Source: CAVSNH01 sp963729275 (lineage in GTDB: Bacteria > Actinomycetota > Acidimicrobiia > Acidimicrobiales > RAAP-2). Taken from it: 64,000 nucleotides of DNA. This document shows positions 36,501 to 45,119 of the stretch, in pieces. The first letter of the stretch is position 1, and every line of letters begins with the position of its first letter. The stretch spans positions 62,001-126,000 of the forward strand of contig CAVSNH010000004.1 in assembly GCA_963729275.1 (NCBI GenBank). The letters are read 5' to 3'. Both the position numbers and the translations under genes were made by a program. The notes under the pieces were generated by a model. It was not told where the DNA came from and did no database searches. It was given only the letters and a program-made list of their open reading frames with translations.

Positions 36501-36616
36501 GGCGTTCCCCCGGCACTGCTCGGGGTTTCCGTCGCCACGGTCACCACGCCAATCGCGCCGATGGATGCCACTGCGACGGCCAATGCTGCGGCCGTCCTCC
36601 GCATGCTTCGGATCAT
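33542..36616 (-). CDS. Large exported repeat protein with PKD domain
   Basis: 1,024 residues. ATG 36616 follows GGAGGGACA. Residues 1-35 are a Sec signal peptide (RRTAAALAVAVASIGAIGVVTVA). Most of the chain is Thr/Ser/Gly-rich beta-helix-like sequence containing three tandem units of about 175 residues (about 182-708) that are almost identical in DNA. About 825-925 is a PKD-like domain (ATVNYGDGSGSQ, HTYATPGSYTVTTTVS). The last about 100 residues form a second beta domain (VAPGKKLSTTVSGTGF, then a Lys-rich stretch KKASKKKAASYKVKL). There is no sortase or membrane anchor, so it is probably released or wall-associated. A role in adhesion or surface structure is inferred. Confidence 0.85.
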   Translation of the reverse strand: MIRSMRRTAAALAVAVASIGAIGVVTVATETPSSAGGTPPSCTDFWQGPSTGVTNWNANSTYWSAGFPTGSSIVCVNEAGTYTVQMTANTSVAALEVGGATSGAQTVLVNATGGTVELSSSAESYAESGGTLTLESGTGNAYLLGGGSADVQSGGALTTEGSSGDVYLYDAITNETGGTVTIGSTTTDQSDGTLTSNAGGFTVSSGATLALSSSSGFTQSAGTLVVTGTLTESSGTFTQSGGAESGNPVDLTGGTLADSAGTGAFEFTGNGTLSGTVPVGQTVTADGAGGTVELTLSGAVTVDGTLTAESGTSGNAYLLGSGGSVVVASGGALTTEGLTNTVYLYDPITNETGGTVTIGATTNDQSNGTLTSNAGGFTVSSGATLALSSSSGFTQSAGTLVVSGTLTESSGTFTQSGGAESVKPVDLTGGTLADSAGTGAFEFTGNGTLSGTVPVGQTVTADGAGGTVELTLSGAVTVDGTLTAESGTSGNAYLLGGGTITVASGGALTTEGLTNTVYLYDPITNETGGTVTIGSTTTDQSDGTLTSNAGGFTVSSGATLALSSSSGFTQSAGTLVVSGTLTESSGTFTQSGGAESVKPVDLTGGTLADSAGTGAFEFTGNGTLSGTVPAGQTVTADGAGGTVELTLSSAVTVDGTLTAESGSGGNAYLLGGGTITVASGGALTTAGLTNTVYLYDPITNETGGTVTIGATSTDQSDDTATDNAGTLQVANGGELALSSGSTLVNTGTLGVTVNGTAGTGGVTGAGITISGSGLSVTTVGAPSVGTTFVPINGNGSAVTGTFGTLSFGPDAYAVTYPTDEVELTTEAPFTVAPTSVSPKENEPTGAVQVASIGNANDDTGTYSATVNYGDGSGSQPATVVTSGATGTVTGPSHTYATPGSYTVTTTVSNVNGTTITVTEPVTVTGPTITHLSKSSVAPGKKLSTTVSGTGFDGTGTRTGGFTTSDSAHITITKVTYKKASKKKAASYKVKLSVAKGASPETVTLTLTQSGGTEPGMTTTTFTVT
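34493..36071 (-). repeat. Three tandem near-identical 525/525/528 bp units inside the repeat protein
   Basis: The landmark GATGGTCACCGTCCCGCC recurs at 34493, 35018, 35543 and 36071, giving periods of 525, 525 and 528 bp (multiples of three). Long stretches between units differ at only a few positions. This suggests recent duplication or gene conversion and a high chance of recombination or misassembly. Confidence 0.9.
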
Positions 36617-36977
36617 TGTCCCTCCAGAACTCAGACTTGGCTTGAGTGCTCAGCGAGCAGCTCCGAAGGTGACGAACGTTCGCCGAGAGATCCGCCGGGG
36701 CCGCCGTACTTGAATCAGTCAATAGCACGTCATGGCCGATTGCAACCGCGATGAACGCCCAGAAATCGCACGACACGCTCCGTGGTTGCGCAGGGTCAGA
36801 ACGTGCCGAATACCTACGCGAAAGAGCGTACGAGCGGCGCGATCGCCCATTCGCCCGATCGATATTCCTGTGGTCGAGCTCCAAACTCATCGGCTTCCCA
36901 GGGTCACGCACTCGCTGCGCCATAGCACGGCCCAGCCGTCCGGAGATCCATCGGTGGCCTGCACTACGGTCAGCGCC
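36617..36977. other. Divergent promoter region
   Basis: About 360 bp between the repeat protein and the SDR gene. I see no gene, and no riboswitch consensus on either strand. It must contain both promoters. Confidence 0.4.
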
Positions 36978-37769
36978 ATGAGCGACGACGATCCCACACT
37001 GCCCTCTGAACTCTTCTCCGTGGCCGGCAAAGTCGCCCTGGTCACGGGAGGTACGCGGGGCATCGGGCGGATGATCGCCACTGGATTCGCCGTCGCCGGC
37101 GCCGAGGTCATCGTCGCCTCTCGGAAGGCCGACGCCGTGGAGGAAACGGTGGCGGCGTTGTCCGAGCTCGGGCTCTGCTCGGGGGTGGCGGCCGACCTCT
37201 CTTCAGAGGCAGGCGCGGACGCCCTGGCCGAGGCCGTCGGCTCCAGCCATGACCACCTCGACATCCTCGTCAACAACGCCGGGGCCACCTGGGGAGCACC
37301 ACTGGATAAACACGACACGGCGTCCTGGGACCGGGTGCTCAACCTCAACGTCCAAGGCGTCTTCCACACCACCAAGGCCTTGCTGCCGCTCCTCGGGTCG
37401 AGGGCCAGCACCGCTGAGCCGTCGCGGGTCATCAACATCGGCTCCATCGATGGCATCCACGTGCCAACCCTCGAGACCTACTCCTACGCCGCATCGAAGG
37501 CGGCCGTACACCAACTGACCCGCCACCTGGCCAAGCAGTTGGCCCCCACCATCACGGTGAACGCCGTCGCCCCTGGGCCGTTCCCGTCCAAGATGATGGC
37601 GGCGACGCTCGAGGCCTTCGGCGACCAGATCGCAGCCAGCGCGCCGCTCAAGCGCATCGGACGACCCGACGACATGGCCGGGGTGGCCATCTTCCTCGCC
37701 TCGCGGGCAGGGGCCTACCTGACGGGCGCGGTCATCCCCGTCGACGGAGGGATCGCCACCGTGAGCTAG
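36978..37769 (+). CDS. Short-chain dehydrogenase/reductase
   Basis: 263 residues from ATG 36978; a longer frame upstream is unconserved. It is a classical SDR: NAD(P)-binding TGGTRGIG, structural NNAG (LVNNAGATWG), catalytic Ser in INIGSIDG, and YSYAASK with the Tyr and Lys. The C-terminus IFLASRAGAYLTGAVIPVDGG is standard. The substrate is unknown, and the class includes 3-oxoacyl-ACP-reductase-like enzymes. It is single-gene and divergent from the repeat protein. Confidence 0.9.
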   Translation: MSDDDPTLPSELFSVAGKVALVTGGTRGIGRMIATGFAVAGAEVIVASRKADAVEETVAALSELGLCSGVAADLSSEAGADALAEAVGSSHDHLDILVNNAGATWGAPLDKHDTASWDRVLNLNVQGVFHTTKALLPLLGSRASTAEPSRVINIGSIDGIHVPTLETYSYAASKAAVHQLTRHLAKQLAPTITVNAVAPGPFPSKMMAATLEAFGDQIAASAPLKRIGRPDDMAGVAIFLASRAGAYLTGAVIPVDGGIATVS

Positions 37770-37840
37770 GTCGTCTCGCCGCGGGCCTCCGGCTGTCGGC
37801 CGCCGGCCACCCGCGGGCGGACATGGTCGGCCCCGTCGAC

Positions 37841-38335
37841 TCAGTCGCGAGCCACCGAACCAGTGATGGCGGCATCCAGACGGGCGAGGGTCTGCTCCAT
37901 GTTGCGCCGCGTCTTGCCCGAATAGATACCCCCGAGCTTGAGCAGGACGCGTTGGTGATCGCCAGTGATGTCCCAACTCTCCCGGACGAGGGTGCCATCG
38001 TTGGTCGACTCGAGCTCGTAGCGCCAGATTCGTCCGGCCACGAAGCGGCCCCACGTGCCATCAGGGCCTGTCTGCCAGGCGATGCGGCGGTTCGGCTCGA
38101 ACTCGACGACCCGGTTGAGAGTCGTATAGCGGACGCCCATCTTCATGCCCATGCCGAACGTCGATCCGAGGCCGAGCGGCTCCGTGCCTTCCGTCGAGTC
38201 TTTCTTGCCGCTGAGGCCCTGCAGCATCCCCGAGCCGTCGATCAGCGCGTGCTTCGATGGGTCGCTCAGGAGATCGAAGATGGGGGTGGGCGGGGCCTCG
38301 ATGAACCGTTCCACCGTCAGCACATAGCCCTTCAT
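37841..38335 (-). CDS. SRPBCC (START-like) family protein
   Basis: 164 residues from ATG 38335 (MKGYVLTVERFIEAPPTPIFDLLSDPSKHALIDGSG). The opening strand-helix pattern (V-x-R-x-I-x-A-P-x-x-x-I-F-x-L-L-x-D-P) and the later GRIWRYELESTNDGTLVRESWDI are typical of polyketide-cyclase/dehydratase-type lipid- or ligand-binding folds. The function is unknown. It is convergent with the SDR gene. Confidence 0.8.
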   Translation of the reverse strand: MKGYVLTVERFIEAPPTPIFDLLSDPSKHALIDGSGMLQGLSGKKDSTEGTEPLGLGSTFGMGMKMGVRYTTLNRVVEFEPNRRIAWQTGPDGTWGRFVAGRIWRYELESTNDGTLVRESWDITGDHQRVLLKLGGIYSGKTRRNMEQTLARLDAAITGSVARD

Positions 38336-38540
38336 GTCCGCCTCTGATCCATGCGCTTGTGGCCGCTTCCCATCGGCTCCGCCAATCGTCGCATCCGGAC
38401 GGTCATCGGTGACCTGGGCCAACTGTACTTCCGGGCGGTCGCCCTGACGATGCCGATGCCCTGCTCGCCTGGGTAGATGGCGTGGCCACACCTGGGCGAC
38501 GGCCCTTCGCTGGCCGGACCCGATCCCGATCGAGAGCCAC

Positions 38541-39461
38541 TCAGTCGGTGACCGGCCCCGCGCCCTCGAGACCGAGACAGCCGCGGAGGAACAACCCCGC
38601 TCTCTCGATGCTGGCGTCGGCCTCGGGTACCAGCGGTCCGGGAAAAGCCTGGAAGACGTGGATCATCTCCGGCCAGACGGTGACGTCGGTGTCGACCCCG
38701 TCGGCTCGGAGACGATCCGCCAGAGCCGTGGCGTCGCCGAGCAGCACCTCGTGCTCGCCCACCTCGATGAGCACGGGGGGGAGCCCGGCGAAGTCAGCCG
38801 CGAAAAGCGGCGACGCCAGCTCGTCCCGCGGATCGGCCGGTCCGAGGTAGGCGGCGGCCATCACGTCGAGGTTGTCCTTCGAGACCAACGGGTCCACATC
38901 GGCGAGCCGGGCGTAGGAGTCCGACGACTGGGTGAGGTCCACCCAGGGTGAGAAGCACACCGCGGCGGCCGGTAGCTCCGACCCGGTCCGCCGGCGGGCG
39001 AGGAGCACGGCCATCACCAGTCCGCCACCGGCCGAGTCGCCGGCCAGGGCGATGCCGGTGATCGGGATGCCCTCAGCCACCAGGGCGGCGGCGGCGGCCA
39101 CCCCGTCGTCGACCGCGGCCGGGAACGGGTGCTCGGGACCCAATCGGTAGTCGAGCGTGAAGACAGCGCAACCGATGGCAGCGGCAAGCCGACCGGCCAG
39201 GTTGCGATGCGTCGCCGGTGAGCCAAGGCAGTACGCGCCGCCGTGCAGATAGAGCACGGCTCGGTCCTCGGCAGAGAAGACGGGCACGATGCGCTCTACC
39301 GGACGACCACCGAGAACGCGCCTCTCGATCGTGCAGCCCTCGGGTGGCTCGGCATTGGCCGCCATCTCGTCCATCCCCCGCCGCTGCGCCTCGATCGAGC
39401 CGGTAAGAAAGCCCGACTCGCGAAGGAACTGGCTGATGACCGCCATCCCTTGATGGGCCAT
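38541..39461 (-). CDS. Alpha/beta-hydrolase fold-3 (hormone-sensitive-lipase type)
   Basis: 306 residues from ATG 39461, preceded by GGAGGAGCGAGCC. HSL-family motifs are present: oxyanion HGGAYCLG (HGGA), the nucleophile GDSAGG, and a late His in WPEMIHVFQ. The family hydrolyses short- or medium-chain esters. It is a single gene. The N-terminal cap helix (MAHQGMAVISQFLRES) fits the family length. Confidence 0.85.
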   Translation of the reverse strand: MAHQGMAVISQFLRESGFLTGSIEAQRRGMDEMAANAEPPEGCTIERRVLGGRPVERIVPVFSAEDRAVLYLHGGAYCLGSPATHRNLAGRLAAAIGCAVFTLDYRLGPEHPFPAAVDDGVAAAAALVAEGIPITGIALAGDSAGGGLVMAVLLARRRTGSELPAAAVCFSPWVDLTQSSDSYARLADVDPLVSKDNLDVMAAAYLGPADPRDELASPLFAADFAGLPPVLIEVGEHEVLLGDATALADRLRADGVDTDVTVWPEMIHVFQAFPGPLVPEADASIERAGLFLRGCLGLEGAGPVTD

Positions 39462-39656
39462 GGCTCGCTCCTCCGCCCTCTCGTCCGCCCTCTCCGCCGC
39501 ACGACGGTGGCCGGTCACCATACCGTCGGAACCTCGCGCCCTTCCGGTGTTTCGTCTTGCTGTTCCCCACTTTGCGTGTCAGACTGATCACTCTCAGCGC
39601 ACGACGAACGCGTCGCAATTGATGAAACGCGCCGAGATGACATGAAGGGGCAGGGC

Positions 39657-40901
39657 ATGATCAGAGAAGGCACTGTTGGCACGCGCGCACGTTGGACACG
39701 GTGGCCACGGGTCGTCACCGCCCTCGTCGCCATGGCCGGCTCGCTGGTCGTGGCGAGCGCCTTCTCATCGCCCTCGGCGTCGGCCGAAGTGGGCCCCGGG
39801 GTGACCGACAACTTCTGGCTCGCCACACCTTCGGGTGCGGTCGAGCCCTACGGCGTGCCCGACTACGGCTCGCCCACTGGGCCACTCAACCAGCCGGTTG
39901 TCGGGACCACCACCACCAACGACCGGCAGGGCTACTGGCTGGTGGCCGGTGACGGTGGCATCTTCAATTATGGCGACGCCGGCTTCTACGGATCGGCCGG
40001 CAACCTGCGGCTCAACAAGCCGGTCGTCGGCTTGGCGGCCACCCGCGACGACCGCGGGTACTGGATGGTGGCAAGCGACGGTGGCATCTTCTCCTATGGC
40101 GACGCCGCCTTCTATGGCTCCGCAGGCAGCCTCTCTCTCAACAAGCCGGTGGTCGGCATGGCCGTGACCCCGGACGGAAAGGGGTACTGGCTGGTCGCCT
40201 CCGACGGCGGCATCTTCTCCTATGGCGACGCCGCCTTCTACGGATCGACGGGCAGCATTGTTCTCAACCAGCCCATCGTGGGGATGGAGCCCACGCCCGA
40301 CGGCAAGGGCTACTGGCTGGTGGCAGCCGACGGCGGCGTCTTCTCCTTCGGTGACGCCCGGTTCCACGGGTCGGCGTCGGGTACCACCGGCGAACCGGTC
40401 CAGAAGCTGGTGTCGACGAGCGACGGGTCGGGTTACTGGGTGCTCGAGCAGAACGGCACCGCCCTCGCCTACGGGGACGCCGCCGACCAACAGCTTCCGA
40501 GGCAGATCCTGTTGCTCCAACCCATCACTCCGGGCGACAACGCCGTCCTCTTCGCCTTCCAGCAGCTCGGCAAGCCCTATATCTGGGGGGGCAACGGTCC
40601 GGTGGGTTACGACTGCTCGGGCCTCGCCCTCGCCTCGTGGGAGAACGGGGCCGGGATCGGCTTTGCCCGGGTGGCCGACGATCAGTACGAGACGGCCGGT
40701 GTACCGGTGCCGTTGAACGATCTCCAAGCGGGTGATCTCATCTTCTGGGGCGACAACCTGAGAGACTGGACGACCGTGTACCACACGGCCATCTACGTGG
40801 GCGGAGACGGGATCGTCGAGGCGACGGGCAACGAGGTACAGCTCAACAGCATCGGCCAGTGGGGCCTGGACAACCTCATGCCCAACGGACGCCGGCCATG
40901 A
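39657..40901 (+). CDS. Exported NlpC/P60 endopeptidase with propeller-like repeats
   Basis: About 414 residues. ATG 39657 is chosen because AAGGGGCAGGGC precedes it; ATG 39642 is the alternative. A signal peptide (VTALVAMAGSLVVASAFSSPSASA) is followed by about five copies of a 42-residue repeat of the type GYWLVASDGGIFSYGDAAFYGSxGxxxLNKPVVG. The C-terminal NlpC/P60 domain has the catalytic Cys in GYDCSGL and the His in VYHTAIYVGGDG. It should cut peptidoglycan stem peptides; the repeats probably bind the wall. This repeat type is common in Acidimicrobiia. Confidence 0.88.
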   Translation: MIREGTVGTRARWTRWPRVVTALVAMAGSLVVASAFSSPSASAEVGPGVTDNFWLATPSGAVEPYGVPDYGSPTGPLNQPVVGTTTTNDRQGYWLVAGDGGIFNYGDAGFYGSAGNLRLNKPVVGLAATRDDRGYWMVASDGGIFSYGDAAFYGSAGSLSLNKPVVGMAVTPDGKGYWLVASDGGIFSYGDAAFYGSTGSIVLNQPIVGMEPTPDGKGYWLVAADGGVFSFGDARFHGSASGTTGEPVQKLVSTSDGSGYWVLEQNGTALAYGDAADQQLPRQILLLQPITPGDNAVLFAFQQLGKPYIWGGNGPVGYDCSGLALASWENGAGIGFARVADDQYETAGVPVPLNDLQAGDLIFWGDNLRDWTTVYHTAIYVGGDGIVEATGNEVQLNSIGQWGLDNLMPNGRRP

Positions 40902-41125
40902 ACGGACCGAAGGCACCACGTCTCCGCCCCCGCACCCTGAGCGGCTGATCACGACGGTCGGCGACGGCGGACACATCGTCACCTGATCGCCGCGCCCCTT
41001 GGTCTGCGTCGTGTCCCAGCTGGCGGGCCGAGGTACCGGGGGCGGCCGTGTACGGTGCGACGAGGGTGGACCACGCCGCCGGTGCCGCCTGCCGTCGACG
41101 CCGTTCGACGGACGAAGGAGCAGCC

Positions 41126-42517
41126 ATGAGCACCTTTCCCTATGCCGACCGCTTCCCGGTCCACCGCCACCTGCCCGAGACGGGTACGACCCGCCACGAG
41201 CTCTTGGAGGAGCTCTCGGCCATAGCCAGCGAGGAGGACGCCGGCTGGGAGTCGGGCACATGCTCGGGCACCATGTACTGCGGCGACCACGACCACTATC
41301 GCTTCCTCACCGAGGTCTTCGGCCTTTTCGCCCATGTGAACGTGCTCCAGCGCGACATGTGCCCGAGCGCCACGAAGTTCGAGGCCGAGATCATCGCCAT
41401 GACCCTCGACCTCCTTCACGCCGAGTGCGTCGACGACGGCGACCCCGCCGGTCTGGTCACGACGGGTGGCACGGGCAGCATCGCCCACGCTCTCCTCGCC
41501 TACCGCGACCACGCCGCCCACACGAAGGGCACGAACCACCCGAACGTGGTCAAGCCGGAAACGGCTCATCCCGCCTTCGACAAGGCCTGCCACCTGTTCG
41601 GCATCGAGTTGCGGCGTGCGCCCGTCGACCCGAAGTCCACGCGGGTGGATGTCGATTGGGTCGCCGACCACATCGACGAGGACACGGTGGCCATCATCGG
41701 CTCGGCCTGCAATTACGGCTACGGGACGATCGACCCCATCGCCGAGCTGTCGGACATCGCCATCGAACGCGGTGTCGGCCTCCATGTGGACGGATGCCTG
41801 GGCGGCTTCATCCTCCCCTTCGGGCAGGAGCTGGGCTACGACATCCCGATCTTCGACTACCGCCTGCCCGGGGTGACGTCGATCTCGGCCGACACCCACA
41901 AGTACGGCTACGCCTTGAAGGGCACATCGGTGCTCACCTTCCGCGACAAGTCCCTGCGCAACGCGCAGTACTTCTTCCAGACAGACTGGAGCGGCGGTAA
42001 GTACTGCTCCCCCGGAATGGAAGGGTCACGCTCGGGCGGGCTGATCGCGGCCACGTGGGCGTCCATGGTCCAGCTCGGGCGCGACGGCTATCGCGGTTAC
42101 GCCCGCGCCATCTTCGAGACCGCCGAGGCCATGCGGGCCGCGGTCACGTCGCATCCCGAGCTCCACCTCCTCGGGCAGCCGACCTTCCTGTTCAGCTTCA
42201 CCGCCGAGGGCTTCGACGTCTACCACGTGAACGATTTCATGCGGCAACGTGGATGGCGGTTCAACGGCCAGCAGTACCCGAACGCGCTTCACATGGCCGT
42301 CACCCGCCCCCAGACACAGCCCGGGGTCGTCGAGCGGTTCGCAGCCGACCTGGCGGAGGCCGTCGCCTACGGGCGCGACCAGGCCGCGGAAGAACCGCGG
42401 AGCGGAGCCATCTACGGCGGGGTGGCGGGGGGCATGACCGGAGAGGCCGACGAGTTCATCCGATTGGTCATGACCGACCTCATGGACAGCCAGCAGTCCA
42501 TCCCGGCCGACGCCTGA
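41126..42517 (+). CDS. PLP-dependent decarboxylase/lyase (sphingosine-phosphate-lyase-like)
   Basis: 463 residues. ATG 41126 follows GAAGGAGCAGCC. Group-II decarboxylase fold. The substrate/PLP-phosphate segment is LVTTGGTGSIAHALLAYRDHA, the PLP-ring Asp lies in GVGLHVDGCLGGFILPF, and the Schiff-base Lys in ISADTHKYGYALKGTSVL. It is closer to sphingosine-1-phosphate-lyase-like than to glutamate-decarboxylase enzymes, judging by the HVDGCLGGF and THKYGYALKG blocks. The substrate is not known. It is a single gene. Confidence 0.85.
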   Translation: MSTFPYADRFPVHRHLPETGTTRHELLEELSAIASEEDAGWESGTCSGTMYCGDHDHYRFLTEVFGLFAHVNVLQRDMCPSATKFEAEIIAMTLDLLHAECVDDGDPAGLVTTGGTGSIAHALLAYRDHAAHTKGTNHPNVVKPETAHPAFDKACHLFGIELRRAPVDPKSTRVDVDWVADHIDEDTVAIIGSACNYGYGTIDPIAELSDIAIERGVGLHVDGCLGGFILPFGQELGYDIPIFDYRLPGVTSISADTHKYGYALKGTSVLTFRDKSLRNAQYFFQTDWSGGKYCSPGMEGSRSGGLIAATWASMVQLGRDGYRGYARAIFETAEAMRAAVTSHPELHLLGQPTFLFSFTAEGFDVYHVNDFMRQRGWRFNGQQYPNALHMAVTRPQTQPGVVERFAADLAEAVAYGRDQAAEEPRSGAIYGGVAGGMTGEADEFIRLVMTDLMDSQQSIPADA

Positions 42518-42584
42518 CGCTCGACGGCGTCAGACCTCGGTCGGACATCGGGCCCCTCGAGGTGGCGGCTGGTACCGTCCGTGC

Positions 42585-44582
42585 TCAGCGAGCGGGCGAC
42601 ACTGACCACTGGGCGCGAGGTGGGACGTCGGCCGCGGTCGTCACCGCGCCGATGGCTCGTTGGCAGTGCCAGCGGGTGAACTGCTGAGCGGTCATCGGTC
42701 GCGCCAGCACGTAACCCTGGGCCTTGTCACAGCCGAGCTCGGCCAGCGTGGACCACGTCTGCTCGTCCTCCACCCCCTCGGCCACGGTGCGGAGGCCCAG
42801 GTTGCGGGCGAGGTCGATGACCGACCGGACGATGACGGCGTCGCCGCGGTCCTTTCCCATGTCGATCACGAAGGACCGGTCGATCTTGAGCTCGGCGACG
42901 GGCAACTCCCGGAGGTAGGCCAGCGACGAGTACCCCGTTCCGAAGTCGTCGATGGCCAGCACCACCCCCATGCCGGCCAGCTCGCCGAGCACGCCCCTCG
43001 CCCGTTTGGCATCGGCCATGATCACCGTCTCGGTGATCTCGAGCTCCAGCAACCGTCCGGGCACCTGCCACCGCTCGAGCGCCTCGGCCACCGTGCCAGG
43101 AAGGGCGGCATCCAACAGGCAGCGGGTGGACAGGTTGACGGCCACCGACAGCGGCTCGGTCCCTAGCTCCGTCGACACATCCAGCCAGGCCCGGCACTGG
43201 CGTAGGGCGGCGTCGAGCACCCATACGGTGATCGGCTCGATGAGACCGCTGCGCTCCGCGTCGGCGATGAACCGGTCGGGGTAGAGCAGGCCGAGGCTGG
43301 GATGGCGCCAGCGAATGAGCGCCTCTGCCCCGCACACCTCGTGGGTCTGCATGCGGGCGGTCGGCTGGAAGTGGAGCACGAACTCGTCGCGGGCCAGAGC
43401 CGTGCGCAGGTCACCGAGCAGGGCCAGACGGGCCGGCGTGCTCACATTGAATTCGTCGGCGTAGACGACGACCTTGCCCTTCGCCTCCTTGGCCACGTAC
43501 ATGGCCACGTCGGCACGCTGCAGCAGCTGGCCGGCGCTCGTTCCGTTGTCCGGGGCGATGGCGATGCCGCAGCTGGCGCCGATGGCCAGCTCGATGGCGT
43601 CGATCTCGAAGGGTTCCTCGAGCACGGCTACAATCCGGTCGGCGACACGAACGGCGTCCTCGCGTTCGCCGATGTCGGGGAGCAGGACACAGAACTCGTC
43701 CCCACCCAGTCTGGCCACCAGGTCGCGCTCCCGCAGCACCTTGCGCACCCGGGGGCCGACCTCGACCAGGATCCGGTCGCCGCACTGGTGGCCGAGGGTG
43801 TCGTTGATCTCCTTGAAGCGGTCGAGGTCGAACAACAGGACGGCGGTGGCGGAATCGGGCAGCTCCACGAGCACCTCGTCGGTCCGCTCATAGAAGTAGG
43901 CCCGGTTGGGCAGTCCGGTCAGGATGTCGTGCAGCGCCTGATAGGCCAGGCGGGCCTCGGCCTTCTCCTTCACTACGCCGGTGGCGCCGGCCATACGGAC
44001 CACGATGACGAGCACGATGGCGCCGAGCGCGCCGATGGTCTCGGCGTCGATCCGGGAAAGGAACGACGGCGTCATCCCGAACCACAGCAGGAGCTGGGCG
44101 ACGGCGATGACGAAGACGGTCCATCCGAGGATGGCGCGCCAGCGGGCCGCGCCGCACTGTTCGAGCTCCTCCAGCGCCACGAAGGCGAAGGCCATGCCGA
44201 GCACCGGGCCCCAGCCGGTCATGTAGATGACCGCGGCCACGCTGGCCACGTGGAAGCCGATCCGGACGTGCAGCTTGAGCGAGCCGGCCGGGGCGTCGCG
44301 CCAGCGTTCGAGTGGGGCCGACAGGACCGCCGTGCCGACGATCACGGCCACGTACGACCAAATGGGCAAACGGGCGATGAGTCCGTACTGGCGGAAGACG
44401 GCCAAGACGACGAGGGCCACCGGCCCCACCACGTAGGCCAGCACGACCGGTGACAGTCCCTTGGCGGCGTCCTCGGCCTCATCGGGGACGGCGGGGACGC
44501 CGGTGACGGTTTCGTCGGGAACTGCCTCCGAGGTGCGCCGTCGGCGCTCGAAGCGCGTGCCTCCCGCAGGGCGAATGTCCAC
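42585..44582 (-). CDS. Membrane GGDEF-EAL protein (c-di-GMP turnover) 1
   Basis: 665 residues from GTG 44582; no strong ribosome site. The first about 210 residues carry six or so membrane helices. The GGDEF domain has the intact active site RLGGDEFCVLLP and an inhibitory I-site RERD five residues before it. The EAL domain looks complete: GAEALIRWRHP, VNLST, LEITETVIM, DDFGTGYSSL, LKIDRSF, AEGVED. The protein could therefore both make and degrade c-di-GMP. A second member with the same layout is 1.5 kb away at 46096. Confidence 0.92.
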   Translation of the reverse strand: MDIRPAGGTRFERRRRTSEAVPDETVTGVPAVPDEAEDAAKGLSPVVLAYVVGPVALVVLAVFRQYGLIARLPIWSYVAVIVGTAVLSAPLERWRDAPAGSLKLHVRIGFHVASVAAVIYMTGWGPVLGMAFAFVALEELEQCGAARWRAILGWTVFVIAVAQLLLWFGMTPSFLSRIDAETIGALGAIVLVIVVRMAGATGVVKEKAEARLAYQALHDILTGLPNRAYFYERTDEVLVELPDSATAVLLFDLDRFKEINDTLGHQCGDRILVEVGPRVRKVLRERDLVARLGGDEFCVLLPDIGEREDAVRVADRIVAVLEEPFEIDAIELAIGASCGIAIAPDNGTSAGQLLQRADVAMYVAKEAKGKVVVYADEFNVSTPARLALLGDLRTALARDEFVLHFQPTARMQTHEVCGAEALIRWRHPSLGLLYPDRFIADAERSGLIEPITVWVLDAALRQCRAWLDVSTELGTEPLSVAVNLSTRCLLDAALPGTVAEALERWQVPGRLLELEITETVIMADAKRARGVLGELAGMGVVLAIDDFGTGYSSLAYLRELPVAELKIDRSFVIDMGKDRGDAVIVRSVIDLARNLGLRTVAEGVEDEQTWSTLAELGCDKAQGYVLARPMTAQQFTRWHCQRAIGAVTTAADVPPRAQWSVSPAR

Positions 44583-44742
44583 GGTTGTCTATCGGCAACC
44601 CTGGGTTGCGGCTGAAGGTGCCGGTCCTGGGCCGGCATGGCCTGCAGCCGAGGATTCGCCCAGGTCGGACCAGCCAAACTGGCCGAAGCCAGGCTCAGGC
44701 AGGCCGATCTCAGACCCGGCCGAGCTCAGTCCCTGGGCCGGC

Positions 44743-45091
44743 TCAGGAGGCCCACGTCGGCCCCACCAGCCAGTGACCGGCCACCTGGCCGGTGACCGAA
44801 GCGATCGGGTCGGCCACCAAGGGGTGCCAGCGGATGGTGAGGCTGGCCCGACCCAGGCCCGGGACCGGGACGTCGACCTGCGCCGTGACCGCCGACGGCA
44901 ATGTTCGGACGTCTCCCGACACGGGCACCCCGGGCACCAGTTGAGTCGGCCCCGCCGCCGACGTGGTGACCGGGCAGCCCCGGAGAGACGGCGAAGGCGG
45001 GCCCAGAGCTCGATGCCACGGCCACCGTGACCATGGCGCACACCCCGGCAACCGCCATCGTCGGGGAGCGGCGCCCCTCTGTCGGGTGCAT
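44743..45091 (-). pseudogene. Small exported protein, apparently frameshifted
   Basis: ATG 45091 follows GTGAGGGGCCCC and opens a clean signal peptide: MHPTEGRRSPTMAVAGVCAM, ending ...SSSGPAFA. Soon after the cleavage site the frame becomes low-complexity. The neighbouring frame instead reads CPVTTSAAGPTQLVPGVPVSGDVRTLPSAVTAQVDVPVPGLGRASLTIRWHPLVADPIASVTGQVAGHWLVGPTWAS, which looks like a beta-rich mature domain with good codon use. A one-base shift at about 44980 would join them. It is either a broken gene or an error in the sequence. No family is recognised. Confidence 0.5.
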
Positions 45092-45119
45092 GGGGCCCCT
45101 CACTGCTCCACGTTGATCG

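Noticed and set aside
33512..36754. Plus-strand open frame of 1,080 codons covering the whole repeat protein
   Set aside because: The opposite strand has a signal peptide, PKD domain, ribosome site and terminator. The long plus frame is the mirror of a stop-poor GC-rich repeat and has no recognisable domain.
36617..36977. Possible c-di-GMP or c-di-AMP riboswitch before the repeat protein
   Set aside because: Neither strand shows the conserved blocks of these motifs when read by eye.
43302..44453. Plus-strand open frame of 383 codons over the first GGDEF-EAL gene
   Set aside because: The protein is an Asp/His/Gly-rich shadow typical of antisense frames; the minus strand has complete catalytic motifs.
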